Translations under genes and position numbers: made by a program
Shown here: piece by piece, positions 26,843-35,131 of the stretch
Layout: every line of letters begins with the position of its first letter
Numbering within the stretch: the first letter of the stretch is position 1
Notes under the pieces: model-generated
Database searches by the model: none
The model's input: only the letters and a program-made list of their open reading frames with translations
Told to the model about the DNA's origin: nothing
NCBI GenBank assembly: GCA_023411615.1
Contig: JAEYOR010000013.1
Coordinates: 1 to 35,321 of the forward strand
Reading direction: 5' to 3'
Source: Actinomycetes bacterium
GTDB taxonomy: Bacteria; Actinomycetota; Actinomycetes; Actinomycetales; Demequinaceae
Length of the DNA stretch: 35,321 bases

Positions 26843-28215
26843 TGGTCCACGTACTTGACAGCGTGAGCCCCATTGACGGGGAGCCCGACCGCATCGACAG
26901 CTACTCGCGGTACTACTCGAGCATCGCAGCCGCGATCACGGCAACGGCCGACAACCTCGCAACGATCGCGAACACAGCGACCACCCAGTCCGAGGCGGTC
27001 ACCGCCTTTGTCGAGGTCGCGAACGAGGTCCGGGGCCATCTCATCGAGGTGGATGGACGCTACGAGACGCTTGCCACTCAACTTGCGTCCTACGCGGCGC
27101 ACCTGCGGACGTTCCAGAGCCAAGCGTCGGCGATGATGACGACTGCGCAGAACGCGTATGCGGACTATGACACGACCAAGTGGAAAGTCGCGAACCTGCG
27201 CGACAAGATCGACTCGCTCGATCCCACGGACCCGTCGATCACGGGCCTGCGATTCAATCTTGATCGCCAAGAGGATCACCTCCAGTGGATCGAGACGGTG
27301 GTCGCTTCCAAGAACACCGAGCTCAATGATCTCCTCGAGCTTTGGCGTTCAACTGCGGACGGCATCGCCGCCGTCATCGATGAGTCTGTGGATGGGTCGC
27401 CCCTCAACGACAGCGGCTGGGACCAGTTCCTCGATGCCCTGGCAACGATCGTCACCGAGATCCTGCCGATCATCGAGATGGTGCTCGACATCTTGGCGCT
27501 CGTGCTCACCATTGCGGCATTCATCCTTGCTGTCACCGGCGTCGGAGCACCATTTGCCGCGGCGTTGTTCGCCATCGCTCGCGTGGCTCAACTTGTGTCG
27601 AAGATCATCAAGGTGGTGCGCATTGCGCTCACGTTGGTACTTGTCGCCACCGGTACGCTCGCTCCGACCGCTCTGATCGACCTGGCACTTGACATGGCCC
27701 TCGACAAGTTGCTCGGCAAGATGGGGGACAGGCTTGGCGATGGTGCGCTTGCGGCGCTCAAGAAGTCTCCACTCGGCGCCATCCTTGCGGATGCCGCCGG
27801 TAAGGACGGCTCCTACTTCATCGTTCAGAACCTCGATGAAATGGTCAACGGCGGTTTTGACGATTGGCTCAACAACGGCTTCAAGGAGTTCATGGACGTC
27901 GGACTGAGTGGCGACTCCTCTTGGGCGCGCGATGCGATGAACTGGGTTGATGGTCCGCTAGAAAACGCCGACGACTTTCTTGATGCCTTCGTTAAGGCTC
28001 ATGGGTTCGATTTCCCGCCGGGGCCCGACTTCGCTCACGGCGGGGGTGACCTCAAGGGCCTGGGTTGGAGTTTCACCGAGACTGTCATTGGTGAGATCCC
28101 GGTGGGGGATGGCAAGGTGGGCGACTACATCAACATTCCCGACATCCCCGATCTGCGTGACGTCGCCAGCGATATGGGACGTCCTGCTGCCGGAACCTTG
28201 ATTGGTGTTGCCTGA
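26839..28215 (+). CDS. LXG-like candidate type VII substrate, 458 aa
   Basis: Residues 1-190 are almost entirely helical with heptad-like spacing (including QLASYAAHLRTFQSQA and a charged coiled coil near 115-165), as in the targeting domains of LXG or WXG-type large substrates. Residues about 197-290 are strongly hydrophobic or amphipathic, with two or three possible membrane helices. The C-terminal 165 residues are rich in Gly and Asp (DDWLNNGF, PPGPDFAHGGG, YINIPDIPDL) and match no toxin fold I know. The start is GTG overlapping the partner gene's stop; ATG one codon later is an alternative. It could be a pore-forming effector or a structural secreted protein; the helical N-terminus plus WXG-like partner supports export. 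Confidence 0.78.
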   Translation: MMVHVLDSVSPIDGEPDRIDSYSRYYSSIAAAITATADNLATIANTATTQSEAVTAFVEVANEVRGHLIEVDGRYETLATQLASYAAHLRTFQSQASAMMTTAQNAYADYDTTKWKVANLRDKIDSLDPTDPSITGLRFNLDRQEDHLQWIETVVASKNTELNDLLELWRSTADGIAAVIDESVDGSPLNDSGWDQFLDALATIVTEILPIIEMVLDILALVLTIAAFILAVTGVGAPFAAALFAIARVAQLVSKIIKVVRIALTLVLVATGTLAPTALIDLALDMALDKLLGKMGDRLGDGALAALKKSPLGAILADAAGKDGSYFIVQNLDEMVNGGFDDWLNNGFKEFMDVGLSGDSSWARDAMNWVDGPLENADDFLDAFVKAHGFDFPPGPDFAHGGGDLKGLGWSFTETVIGEIPVGDGKVGDYINIPDIPDLRDVASDMGRPAAGTLIGVA

Positions 28216-28220
28216 TATAT

Positions 28221-28868
28221 ATGCCTACTGCTGTCTTCACAGTGCCGAATTCATGGCGAGTTGTCGTCCCCGGTGATGACCCTGCCGGTGCCGTCGCCAG
28301 AGCCGTTGACGAGATGTTTGCTGATCACGATCGTGATTCGAGCGCCGTCAACAAGCACTGGATGCGGGAGCGCCTCACTCGGGCAATCGCCACGCCAGAC
28401 GAGGTGAACGCTGAAGTCGTGCTCTTTGCGTTTCCGCAACGGGCCGAGGCTGGCGTCGTCCTGCCGGTCTCTGCGACGATCCTCCGTTCAGCAGCGCTCG
28501 CAACCCCTCCTGGTGAGGACCCGATGAAGTCGCTCGCAGGCATCGCATCTCACGATTCTTCCGCCCGCACCCTGGAGGTGCTTGGGGGCGTAGCGCTGCG
28601 CACTCACGAGGTACGTGAAGGAGCGCCGGCCTTCAAGGCCGAGGTGGACGACGCACCCATCACGGAGACCGAGCGCGCCCAACTTCATGCAGAAACCGAG
28701 TCGATCCCCATGCTCCGCGTCCGGTACACCCTTCCGGCGACGCCAGGGCGACCGTGGACGCTCGTCGTGTTCACTGCGTTGCTCGGAGATCCAGAACCGC
28801 AGCTTCAAGAGCTTTACCTAGGGCTATTCGACGCGTTTGTGCAGGCAATGCGGGAAGTGAATGCGTAG
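28221..28868 (+). CDS. Hypothetical protein, 215 aa
   Basis: I do not recognise this family. It is soluble, with no signal peptide or membrane helix, and has alternating strands and helices. It begins with FTVPNSWRVVVPGDDP, contains two similar long beta segments (VVLFAFPQRA and TLVVFTALLGDP) and ends in a helix (LYLGLFDAFVQAMREV). It starts 5 bases after the candidate substrate's stop and shares one base with the next gene (TAGTG), so it belongs to the same unit. The position right after a substrate gene fits an immunity protein or a dedicated chaperone, but nothing in the sequence decides between these. Confidence 0.8.
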   Translation: MPTAVFTVPNSWRVVVPGDDPAGAVARAVDEMFADHDRDSSAVNKHWMRERLTRAIATPDEVNAEVVLFAFPQRAEAGVVLPVSATILRSAALATPPGEDPMKSLAGIASHDSSARTLEVLGGVALRTHEVREGAPAFKAEVDDAPITETERAQLHAETESIPMLRVRYTLPATPGRPWTLVVFTALLGDPEPQLQELYLGLFDAFVQAMREVNA

Positions 28869-29416
28869 TGCGTAACGCGTGGAAGTTTCGAATCGACCCT
28901 AAGCGATGGTTTCCCATTCCCACGGTGGACGCTTGGACCTCTGAAACTCGGAAGAAGTGGATCGAACAAGCGACGATCATTGGGGGAGTGGCGGTCATTG
29001 CCCAAGACATCCCTGTGAGTGAGATCCGTGCGCGGGTGACCGAGATCGCCGACACCCCGCGTGGCATGGAATCCGCCGTGTTCTTCCCTGTCGCGGAGCC
29101 TATGCCGCTTCTCATGCACATGGTGACCGATACGGCGGAGGCAATCAGAGCGGCGCGTGAACAGTGGCATGTGCGTACAAACGGCACGCGTGCGGTGGAG
29201 ACCACGCCACTTGAGGGCGCGCTCTTGGAGGACGCGGCACGAATCGCGCGAGTGGATGCGGACGCGAACGGCACCATCGTCTACTCGATCGCGTTCGTTG
29301 GCACATCTGGCGAACTCGGAACCGTGTGGCACGGGTCAACTCGTTATCCGCTGGTGGCAGGACAGTTCATGTCGATGGGCGCTGAGGTCTTTGCCACGGT
29401 TGAGCGCACATCGTGA
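28868..29416 (+). CDS. Hypothetical protein, 182 aa
   Basis: I do not recognise this family. The GTG start at 28868 overlaps the previous TAG stop by one base; longer in-frame starts lie inside the upstream gene. It has a basic N-terminus with FRIDPKRWFPIP, no signal peptide, a mixed alpha/beta pattern and a strand pair near the end (TIVYSIAFVGTS, GELGTVWHG). Its general look, with a short FRxDPKRWFPxP opening and a two-part beta layer, is like that of its 215-residue neighbour, so the pair may form a complex. It overlaps the next gene by four bases. Confidence 0.78.
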   Translation: MRNAWKFRIDPKRWFPIPTVDAWTSETRKKWIEQATIIGGVAVIAQDIPVSEIRARVTEIADTPRGMESAVFFPVAEPMPLLMHMVTDTAEAIRAAREQWHVRTNGTRAVETTPLEGALLEDAARIARVDADANGTIVYSIAFVGTSGELGTVWHGSTRYPLVAGQFMSMGAEVFATVERTS

Positions 29417-30627
29417 CTCGAGCGTCAAGGCGCGTTGACGGCTCCCGCGCGAAGCAGCAGCAGCCGTTTGCAGACCGCGAGAGCATGACGGTCGCATCGT
29501 GGCTCATCGCCGCCGTGGCGCTGGTCACGGGAACGATCGTTTCTTTGCGCTTCGTCTTTGCCTCAGCGCTCGACATTGTGCAAGGAAAGCCGCTCGACCT
29601 CGTCACGCCTCTGTCAGTGGGGGCGGCCGCGTGCTTGGTTGTCCTCGTCGCTGGTGTGTGGCTGGGCAGCCTCCTTGAAAGGCGACGGCTCGTCACGAAG
29701 GCGCCCGCGCAGCGCGGCGCTGAATTGAGCGCAGGATCGCGGGCCGCGAAGCGCCGTCAGCAGGACCGTGACGCTCGCAATCAAGGCAGCCAGCGTCTGT
29801 ACGTCCGTAGTCGCGTCTACACGCGGTGGCTGTTCTTTCAGATCGTGCTGTGGTTCGTCATCACGGGACATCTCATTGCTGCGGGCGCTTCGCTGTGGCA
29901 GGCCGCTTCTTGGACGTCATCGTCCGCGGGGACGCGAACAGAACTCCTTGCCGTTGCCGGGTGCTTCGCGGTCATCGCTGGCGCGTGCTTTGTGCCCGCA
30001 TTGCTCGCGAAACGCAAGACCAATCGGCTCGCGGCGCGTCACCAACGTGTGGCTGAGCAGATTCGTTCGCTTGCCGAGCAGCGCGACTGGACCTATTCCA
30101 GCGGCCACGGTACTGATCTCATTGCTCTTGCGACTGCGCCGTTTAGCCGAGTGATCGGGCTCACCGCGTGGCCCAGCGCGCATCGGAGCGAGGGGCTCCG
30201 CCTTGATGCCGCCTGGCTCTCCGGAGATTTTGGGCCGGACCTTTTGCCGTACCGCTCGTTCACGTCTCGCGCAATATGGGTGCACGTGCCTCGTCAACTT
30301 CAGCAGGTGGACTTTGTACCGGAGCGTTTCTCGGACTCGGTCCTCAAGCTCCTCGGTGGTACGGATGTTGACGTTGAGTCGTACCACTTCAACAAGCGCT
30401 GGCGAGTCAAAGCCGCCGATGCGCGCGAAGCTCATGGCATTCTTCAGCCGCGCATGATCGAGTTTCTCAACTCCATCGACGACCAATCCGTCGCTTTCCA
30501 TGTCGCTGGCCCGAGCGTCGTCATCTGGGATGACGGCAAAGACGAGGATGTCGACCTCGGCGCGCGTGCTGATCTACTGGAAGAGTTCGTGGCGCGACTG
30601 CCAGGCCACTTGCGTACGCCCGACTAG
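29413..30627 (+). CDS. Membrane protein with DUF3137-like C-terminal domain, 404 aa
   Basis: Two pairs of membrane helices are visible (about residues 25-50 and 65-88, then 137-160 and 175-197) separated by a basic cytoplasmic loop. The remaining 200 residues are a soluble domain with the block ESYHFNKRWRVKAADAREAH followed by ILQPRMIEFL, which resembles DUF3137. The function of that family is unknown. The GTG start overlaps the preceding gene by four bases, making this the last gene of the substrate unit. It ends only 5 bases before the stop of the convergent ABC permease gene, with no terminator hairpin seen between them. Confidence 0.82.
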   Translation: MTRASRRVDGSRAKQQQPFADRESMTVASWLIAAVALVTGTIVSLRFVFASALDIVQGKPLDLVTPLSVGAAACLVVLVAGVWLGSLLERRRLVTKAPAQRGAELSAGSRAAKRRQQDRDARNQGSQRLYVRSRVYTRWLFFQIVLWFVITGHLIAAGASLWQAASWTSSSAGTRTELLAVAGCFAVIAGACFVPALLAKRKTNRLAARHQRVAEQIRSLAEQRDWTYSSGHGTDLIALATAPFSRVIGLTAWPSAHRSEGLRLDAAWLSGDFGPDLLPYRSFTSRAIWVHVPRQLQQVDFVPERFSDSVLKLLGGTDVDVESYHFNKRWRVKAADAREAHGILQPRMIEFLNSIDDQSVAFHVAGPSVVIWDDGKDEDVDLGARADLLEEFVARLPGHLRTPD

Positions 30628-30632
30628 CCCGT

Positions 30633-31454
30633 CTATGTGTCGTCGTGACGCAGCCACCGGAAGGTGCGCACCGCCACAACGAGTCCGAGCACCATCCACA
30701 CCGCCATGACGATCGCACCCGCTGGGTGCTCCCACGAACCCCGAGCCTCTGCCTCCGCGAAGTACTCAGGCAAGAACACTGATCGCATGCCTTGAGCGAG
30801 CCATTTGAGGGGAAAGATCTCCGCGAAGCCCTGGAGCACGCCTGGCAGTTGAGTAAAGACGACAAACACACCCGACGTGAACTGCAGCACGAGGACGACG
30901 GGCGTGAGGATCGCTGACGCTGCCTTCGCGTTGCGAAGGAGCGACGACGTCGCGATGCCGAGCGTGACCGAGGCGCCCGTTCCGAGAAGGAACACCCACG
31001 TGAAGGTGACCCAGGCGTCGGCCGCGGAAGGCAATTGAAGGTCGTAGAACGCCACGCCCATGCCGATGAGGATGGCGATCTGGATGACCGACACCACGAG
31101 CACCTGCGCAAGCTTGCCGACAAAGTACGCGGTGCTCGGCAGGGGAGTGGCGCGCAGACGCTTGAGGGAATCTGTGTCGCGATCAATCGCAATGGTGATG
31201 GCGAGTGACTGGAAACCGGTGTTGATGATGCCAGTTGCGATCATGCCAGCGACAAAGTACTGGGCGAAGGTGACGTCCGTATCACTGAGGTACTGGTCGC
31301 CAAAGATCGATCCAAAGAGGACCAAGAAGATGATGGGGAACGCAAAGATGAAGATCATCTGCTCTCGGGATCGGAAGAACTCTTTGAGTTCAACAACGGC
31401 CCTGTCACAGGTGATCGCGAACCACGCGGGGTGCTGAGAGGTCGGCGTGGTCAT
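30633..31454 (-). CDS. ABC-2 type transporter permease, 273 aa
   Basis: Membrane subunit of a drug or lipid exporter of ABC-2 type (DrrB-like). Six hydrophobic segments are visible, starting with FIFAFPIIFLVLFGSIF near residue 35, and the family motif (RLRATPLP) lies in the cytoplasmic loop after the second helix. I chose the ATG at 31454 (MTTPTSQ), which overlaps the ATPase stop by four bases; a longer in-frame extension lies inside the ATPase gene in another frame and is rejected. The substrate is unknown. Confidence 0.93.
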   Translation of the reverse strand: MTTPTSQHPAWFAITCDRAVVELKEFFRSREQMIFIFAFPIIFLVLFGSIFGDQYLSDTDVTFAQYFVAGMIATGIINTGFQSLAITIAIDRDTDSLKRLRATPLPSTAYFVGKLAQVLVVSVIQIAILIGMGVAFYDLQLPSAADAWVTFTWVFLLGTGASVTLGIATSSLLRNAKAASAILTPVVLVLQFTSGVFVVFTQLPGVLQGFAEIFPLKWLAQGMRSVFLPEYFAEAEARGSWEHPAGAIVMAVWMVLGLVVAVRTFRWLRHDDT

Positions 31455-32314
31455 GCTTGTCCCTCCGCTCCACTTTCTGAGTGCGTCCCAATGAGGTCGA
31501 GGTAGATGTCTTCGAGCGACGGCTTGCTTACGGTCAGTTCGGGAATCTCTCCACCGAGCCGCGCCGCCAGCGCCGTGACGAGCGCGGTGGGTGTGGCCGT
31601 GTGTTCGGCATGAATGCCGCTGCCCTCTCGCCACTGCACCACCGAATCCGAGGCAAGCGCCCTCAGTCCCGCCGGAGTGTCGAGGGCAATGAGCTTGCCG
31701 CTCGCGACAATGCCGATGCGGTCAGCAAGGTACTCGGCCTCATCGAGGTAATGCGTTGTCAGCATGATGGTGGACCCATCGCCGCGCAATGACTTGATGA
31801 GTCGCCAAAACTGTCGGCGTGCCTCGGGATCAAAGCCGGTAGTGGGTTCATCGAGGAAGACGAGCCGCGGGCGACCAATGACAGCAAGTGCCACATCGAG
31901 GCGCCGACGCTGCCCGCCCGAGAGAGTCTGGGGCTTGGCATTCGCCTTCTCAGTGAGGCCAACTGCCTCGAGTGTCTCGTCGACATCTCGCGGATTCGGA
32001 TACAAACGAGAGGCATGCGTAAGCGCCTCGCGGGCACTGAGGAACGAGCGCTCTGACGTCGATTGCAGCATGATGCCGATGGCGGCCCGCCAGTCCCGCG
32101 TCGGATGGGCAGGGTCGCAACCGAGCACTTTGACATCGCCCGCAGTGCGCCGACGGAACCCTTCAAGGATCTCGACGGTTGTCGACTTGCCTGCGCCGTT
32201 CGGGCCGAGGAGCGCGAAGACCTCTCCCTCGGCTATGTCGAGGTCGAGTCCATCGACCGCTCGCTTGTCGCCGTAAAGCTTGCGCAACCCGGTGATTGCA
32301 ATGGCTGTGCCCAT
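31451..32314 (-). CDS. ABC transporter ATP-binding protein, DrrA-like, 287 aa
   Basis: ATPase of the ABC-2 exporter. It has Walker A LLGPNGAGKST, a Q-loop with IMLQ, signature LSGGQRRRLDVALA, Walker B LVFLDEPTTGFDPEARR and the H-loop LTTHYLDEAE, with the C-terminal extension typical of DrrA/CcmA-type exporter ATPases. The four-base overlap with the permease gene shows coupling. It lies 35 bases downstream of the aminotransferase gene on the same strand, so it may be read from that gene's transcript. Confidence 0.95.
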   Translation of the reverse strand: MGTAIAITGLRKLYGDKRAVDGLDLDIAEGEVFALLGPNGAGKSTTVEILEGFRRRTAGDVKVLGCDPAHPTRDWRAAIGIMLQSTSERSFLSAREALTHASRLYPNPRDVDETLEAVGLTEKANAKPQTLSGGQRRRLDVALAVIGRPRLVFLDEPTTGFDPEARRQFWRLIKSLRGDGSTIMLTTHYLDEAEYLADRIGIVASGKLIALDTPAGLRALASDSVVQWREGSGIHAEHTATPTALVTALAARLGGEIPELTVSKPSLEDIYLDLIGTHSESGAEGQA

Positions 32315-32349
32315 GGCACGGAGCCTAATGCCGTCAGCGGCGCTGGCTC

Positions 32350-33558
32350 TCAGCCCTCTGCGAGGAGTGTCTGAATGCGGCCGACGCCTTCAATGAGGTC
32401 GTGGTCACCGAGGGCGTAGCTGAGGCGCACAAAGCCGCTCGGACCGAACGCCTCGCCCGGCACCACCGCGACTTCGACTTCATCCAGAATGACGGTTGCC
32501 AGGTCGGCGCTCGAGGTGATCGTGACACCGCGCACGGTGCGCCCCATCAACCCTTCCACGGACGGGTACGCGTAAAAGGCGCCGGTGGGCGTTGGGCAGA
32601 CGACTCCGTCGATCGCGCGGAGCATCTCGACCATCGTGCGCCTGCGCTCGTCGAAAGCCTTGCGCATCATGTAGACGTCCTCGAGGCTGCCGGTCAGCGC
32701 AGCAAGAGCGGCGCGTTGCGACACGTTGGCCACGTTCGACGTGAGATGCGACTGGAAGTTCGCGGCGGCCTTGGTGACATCCGCCGGGGAGATCATCCAG
32801 CCGACGCGCCAACCGGTCATCGCGTAGGTCTTGGCGACGCCATTGAGCACGATGGTCTGCTCTGCGAGCTCGGGAACCGCGCGGACGATCGGCGTGAAGA
32901 CGGCGTCGTCATAGACAAGGTGCTCGTAGATTTCGTCCGTGATGACCCAGATGCCATGCTCGAGAGCCCATTGACCAATCGCCCGCGTCTGCTCTTCGCT
33001 GTACACCGCGCCCGTCGGGTTCGAGGGGGAGCAGAACAAGAGTGCTTTGGTTTGCGGAGTGCGCGCGGCTTCGAGCTGCTCAACGGTGACAAGGTAATCC
33101 TGCTCAGCGCCAGCAAACACCTCAACGGAGCGACCACCAGCAAGGGCGATCGCTTCGGGGTACGTCGTCCAGTACGGCGCAGGCAAAAGCACCTCATCGC
33201 CCGGGTCCACGATCGCCGCAAAGGCTTGGAACACCGCCTGCTTGCCACCATTTGTCACGACGACGTTGGCTGGGTCCACCTCATAACCCGAGTCGCGAAG
33301 CGTCTTGGCGGCGATCGCTTCCTTGAGCTCGGGAAGGCCCGTGGCGGGCGTGTACCGGTGGTTCTTGGGATCGCGCGCGGCAGCGACTGCGGCGTCGACA
33401 ATCCATTCGGGCGTCGGGAAATCAGGTTCACCCGCGCCGAAGCCGATGACGGGGCGGCCGGCGGCCTTCATCGCCTTGGCCTTGGCATCAACAGCAAGAG
33501 TGGCCGAGGGCGCGATGGCACCAAGACGGGCAGAGACGCGACGAGCGGGAGCGGTCAT
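32350..33558 (-). CDS. Class I pyridoxal-phosphate aminotransferase (aspartate aminotransferase type), 402 aa
   Basis: PLP-dependent aminotransferase of fold type I, probably aspartate:2-oxoglutarate transaminase in the cytoplasm. The PLP lysine is K243 in NGVAKTYAMTGWRVGW. Other family marks are GAGEPDFPTP, VTNGGKQAVFQAF, SPSNPTGAVY, ITDEIYEHLVYD and a C-terminal FVRLSYA (Arg that binds the substrate carboxylate). The length is standard. It lies upstream of tRNA-Trp and secE in opposite orientation, a neighbourhood common in Micrococcales. The substrate specificity cannot be fixed from sequence alone. Confidence 0.93.
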   Translation of the reverse strand: MTAPARRVSARLGAIAPSATLAVDAKAKAMKAAGRPVIGFGAGEPDFPTPEWIVDAAVAAARDPKNHRYTPATGLPELKEAIAAKTLRDSGYEVDPANVVVTNGGKQAVFQAFAAIVDPGDEVLLPAPYWTTYPEAIALAGGRSVEVFAGAEQDYLVTVEQLEAARTPQTKALLFCSPSNPTGAVYSEEQTRAIGQWALEHGIWVITDEIYEHLVYDDAVFTPIVRAVPELAEQTIVLNGVAKTYAMTGWRVGWMISPADVTKAAANFQSHLTSNVANVSQRAALAALTGSLEDVYMMRKAFDERRRTMVEMLRAIDGVVCPTPTGAFYAYPSVEGLMGRTVRGVTITSSADLATVILDEVEVAVVPGEAFGPSGFVRLSYALGDHDLIEGVGRIQTLLAEG

Positions 33559-33724
33559 GCGCCTATTGTTCCATTGCTCGGACGTGCCTCAAGTGCCGGT
33601 TCGCGTTCATGGCCCAAAACGCGTAGCATGTGGGGTCGGCTCTTGACAGCAGCCATGATGAACCGCGCCCAAAACGTGGTGCGCCGTGGCGAAAGACGGA
33701 GCGAGCGGGGCGGAAACGTCCCGT

Positions 33725-33797
33725 AGGGCAGTGGCGCAATTGGTAGCGCACCGGTCTCCAAAACCGGCGGTTGTGAGTTCGAGTCTCGCCTGCCCTG
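33725..33797 (+). tRNA. tRNA-Trp (CCA)
   Basis: A full cloverleaf of 73 bases without encoded CCA end. The acceptor stem is AGGGCAG/CTGCCCT, the D stem GCGC/GCGC with GG in the loop, and the anticodon stem CCGGT/ACCGG with loop CTCCAAA (anticodon CCA at 33758-33760). The T stem is GTGAG/CTCGC with loop TTCGAGT, and the discriminator base is G. Its place before secE-nusG is typical for Actinobacteria. It is also the point where codon use and base composition change. Confidence 0.97.
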
Positions 33798-33892
33798 CGT
33801 TTGTGGTCACGGACCGCCGACCCCAGCGGGCCGGTGGACGACAAGAGGCGACCGGCGACGGCCGGCGTCGCGAGACGTAGGGGAACGAACAG

Positions 33893-34177
33893 GTGAGCGA
33901 CTCGGCACCCGTGGCGGCGTCCGGCGCGGGCGAGCCCGCCGAGCGGACCGGTGCCGGCAAGCCCGCCCGCCCGGAGAAGCGCCGGGGCCTGTTCGCCCGG
34001 ATCGCGCTGTTCGTCCGTCAGGTCGTCGCGGAGCTCAAGAAGGTCGTCCGGCCCACCCGGTCCGAGCTCGTCACGTACACCACCGTCGTGCTGGTCTTCG
34101 TCGCGGTGGTCATGGCGTTCGTGACGGTCGTCGACCTGGGCATCGGCCAGGCCACGCGCTGGATCTTCGGGGGCTGA
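33893..34177 (+). CDS. secE: Preprotein translocase subunit SecE, 94 aa
   Basis: Small essential subunit of the SecYEG channel. The Ala/Gly-rich N-terminus is followed by the conserved amphipathic segment FVRQVVAELKKVVRPTRSEL (about residues 40-59) and a single membrane helix (about 61-83), as in the one-helix SecE of Gram-positive bacteria. The GTG start has an AGGGGAA site upstream. Nearly every codon ends in G or C, unlike genes before the tRNA. The nusG gene follows after 71 bases. Confidence 0.97.
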   Translation: MSDSAPVAASGAGEPAERTGAGKPARPEKRRGLFARIALFVRQVVAELKKVVRPTRSELVTYTTVVLVFVAVVMAFVTVVDLGIGQATRWIFGG

Positions 34178-34248
34178 GCCTCCGCGGCGCCCCGCCCCGG
34201 CGCTCGACACCTCAGCACCATCGTCCGCAGCAGAAAGCAGGTTCGCAC

Positions 34249-35043
34249 GTGTCGCAGGAATCGCAGCAGCCCGGTCCGGGTGCCGCCGAGTCCGAGCTCG
34301 ACGACGCCCTCGCGTCGGTCGAGGCGGTCGAGGCCCCCGCGGCGGGCTCGGACGAGCCGGCCGACGTGAGCGACGAGGCCGGCGACGAGCCCGAGGTCGC
34401 CGAGGCGGAGACCTCCGAGGTGGAGGACGACGAGCCCGACGCCGACGAGGACCCGGTCGCGGCCTTCAAGGCCCAGCTCCGCTCGCAGCCCGGCGACTGG
34501 TACGTCATCCACTCGTACGCGGGGTACGAGAACCGGGTGAAGACCAACCTGGAGAACCGCACGCAGAGCCTCAACATGGAGGACTTCATCTACCAGGTGG
34601 AGGTCCCCATGGAGGAGGTCGTGGAGATCAAGAACGCGCAGCGCAAGGTCGTGCGCCGCGTCCGGATCCCCGGCTACGTCCTCGTCCGCATGGACCTCAC
34701 CGACGAGTCGTGGGGCGCCGTCCGGCACACCCCGGGCGTCACGGGCTTCGTGGGCCACACCCACCAGCCGGTGCCGCTGACGCTCGACGAGGTGTTCTCG
34801 ATGCTGGCGCCGACGATCGAGGCGAAGGCCCCGGCCGCCGCCCCGCAGCAGAAGGCGGCCGCCGCGATCGAGGTCGACTTCTCCGTCGGCGAGTCGGTCA
34901 CCGTCACCGACGGCCCGTTCGACACGCTGCCGGCCACGATCTCCGAGATCAGCCCCGAGAACCAGAAGCTCAAGGTCCTCGTGTCCATCTTCGGCCGGGA
35001 GACCCCGGTCGCGCTGTCGTTCAGCCAGGTCGCCAAGATCTGA
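34249..35043 (+). CDS. nusG: Transcription termination/antitermination factor NusG, 264 aa
   Basis: RNA polymerase-binding factor. A very acidic N-terminal extension of about 80 residues, common in Actinobacteria, precedes the NGN domain (DWYVIHSYAGYENRVKTNLE to TPGVTGFVG, about 84-170) and the C-terminal KOW domain (about 206-264, DFSVGESVTVTDGPF). The conserved RRVRIPGYVLVRMDL strand is intact. The GTG start has a purine-rich AGAAAGCAGG stretch upstream. Codon use is strongly G/C-ending, as in secE. Confidence 0.97.
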   Translation: MSQESQQPGPGAAESELDDALASVEAVEAPAAGSDEPADVSDEAGDEPEVAEAETSEVEDDEPDADEDPVAAFKAQLRSQPGDWYVIHSYAGYENRVKTNLENRTQSLNMEDFIYQVEVPMEEVVEIKNAQRKVVRRVRIPGYVLVRMDLTDESWGAVRHTPGVTGFVGHTHQPVPLTLDEVFSMLAPTIEAKAPAAAPQQKAAAAIEVDFSVGESVTVTDGPFDTLPATISEISPENQKLKVLVSIFGRETPVALSFSQVAKI

Positions 35044-35131
35044 CCCGCGCCCGGTCCCGCCGGGAGCACGACGGCACTGCAACCGGGTCATCGCCCACGG
35101 CGTCGGCCCACGAGAGAAGAAAGGGTGGCTC

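Noticed and set aside
33600..33648. Possible tRNA promoter elements (TAGCAT at 33624-33629, TTGACA at 33643-33648)
   Set aside because: The TTGACA has no -10 at a normal distance, and the TAGCAT has only a 3-of-6 match at the -35 position.
32401..33726. Plus-strand open frame of 441 codons opposite the aminotransferase gene
   Set aside because: The opposite strand encodes a clear PLP aminotransferase with K243; the plus-strand product has no recognisable fold and runs into the tRNA.
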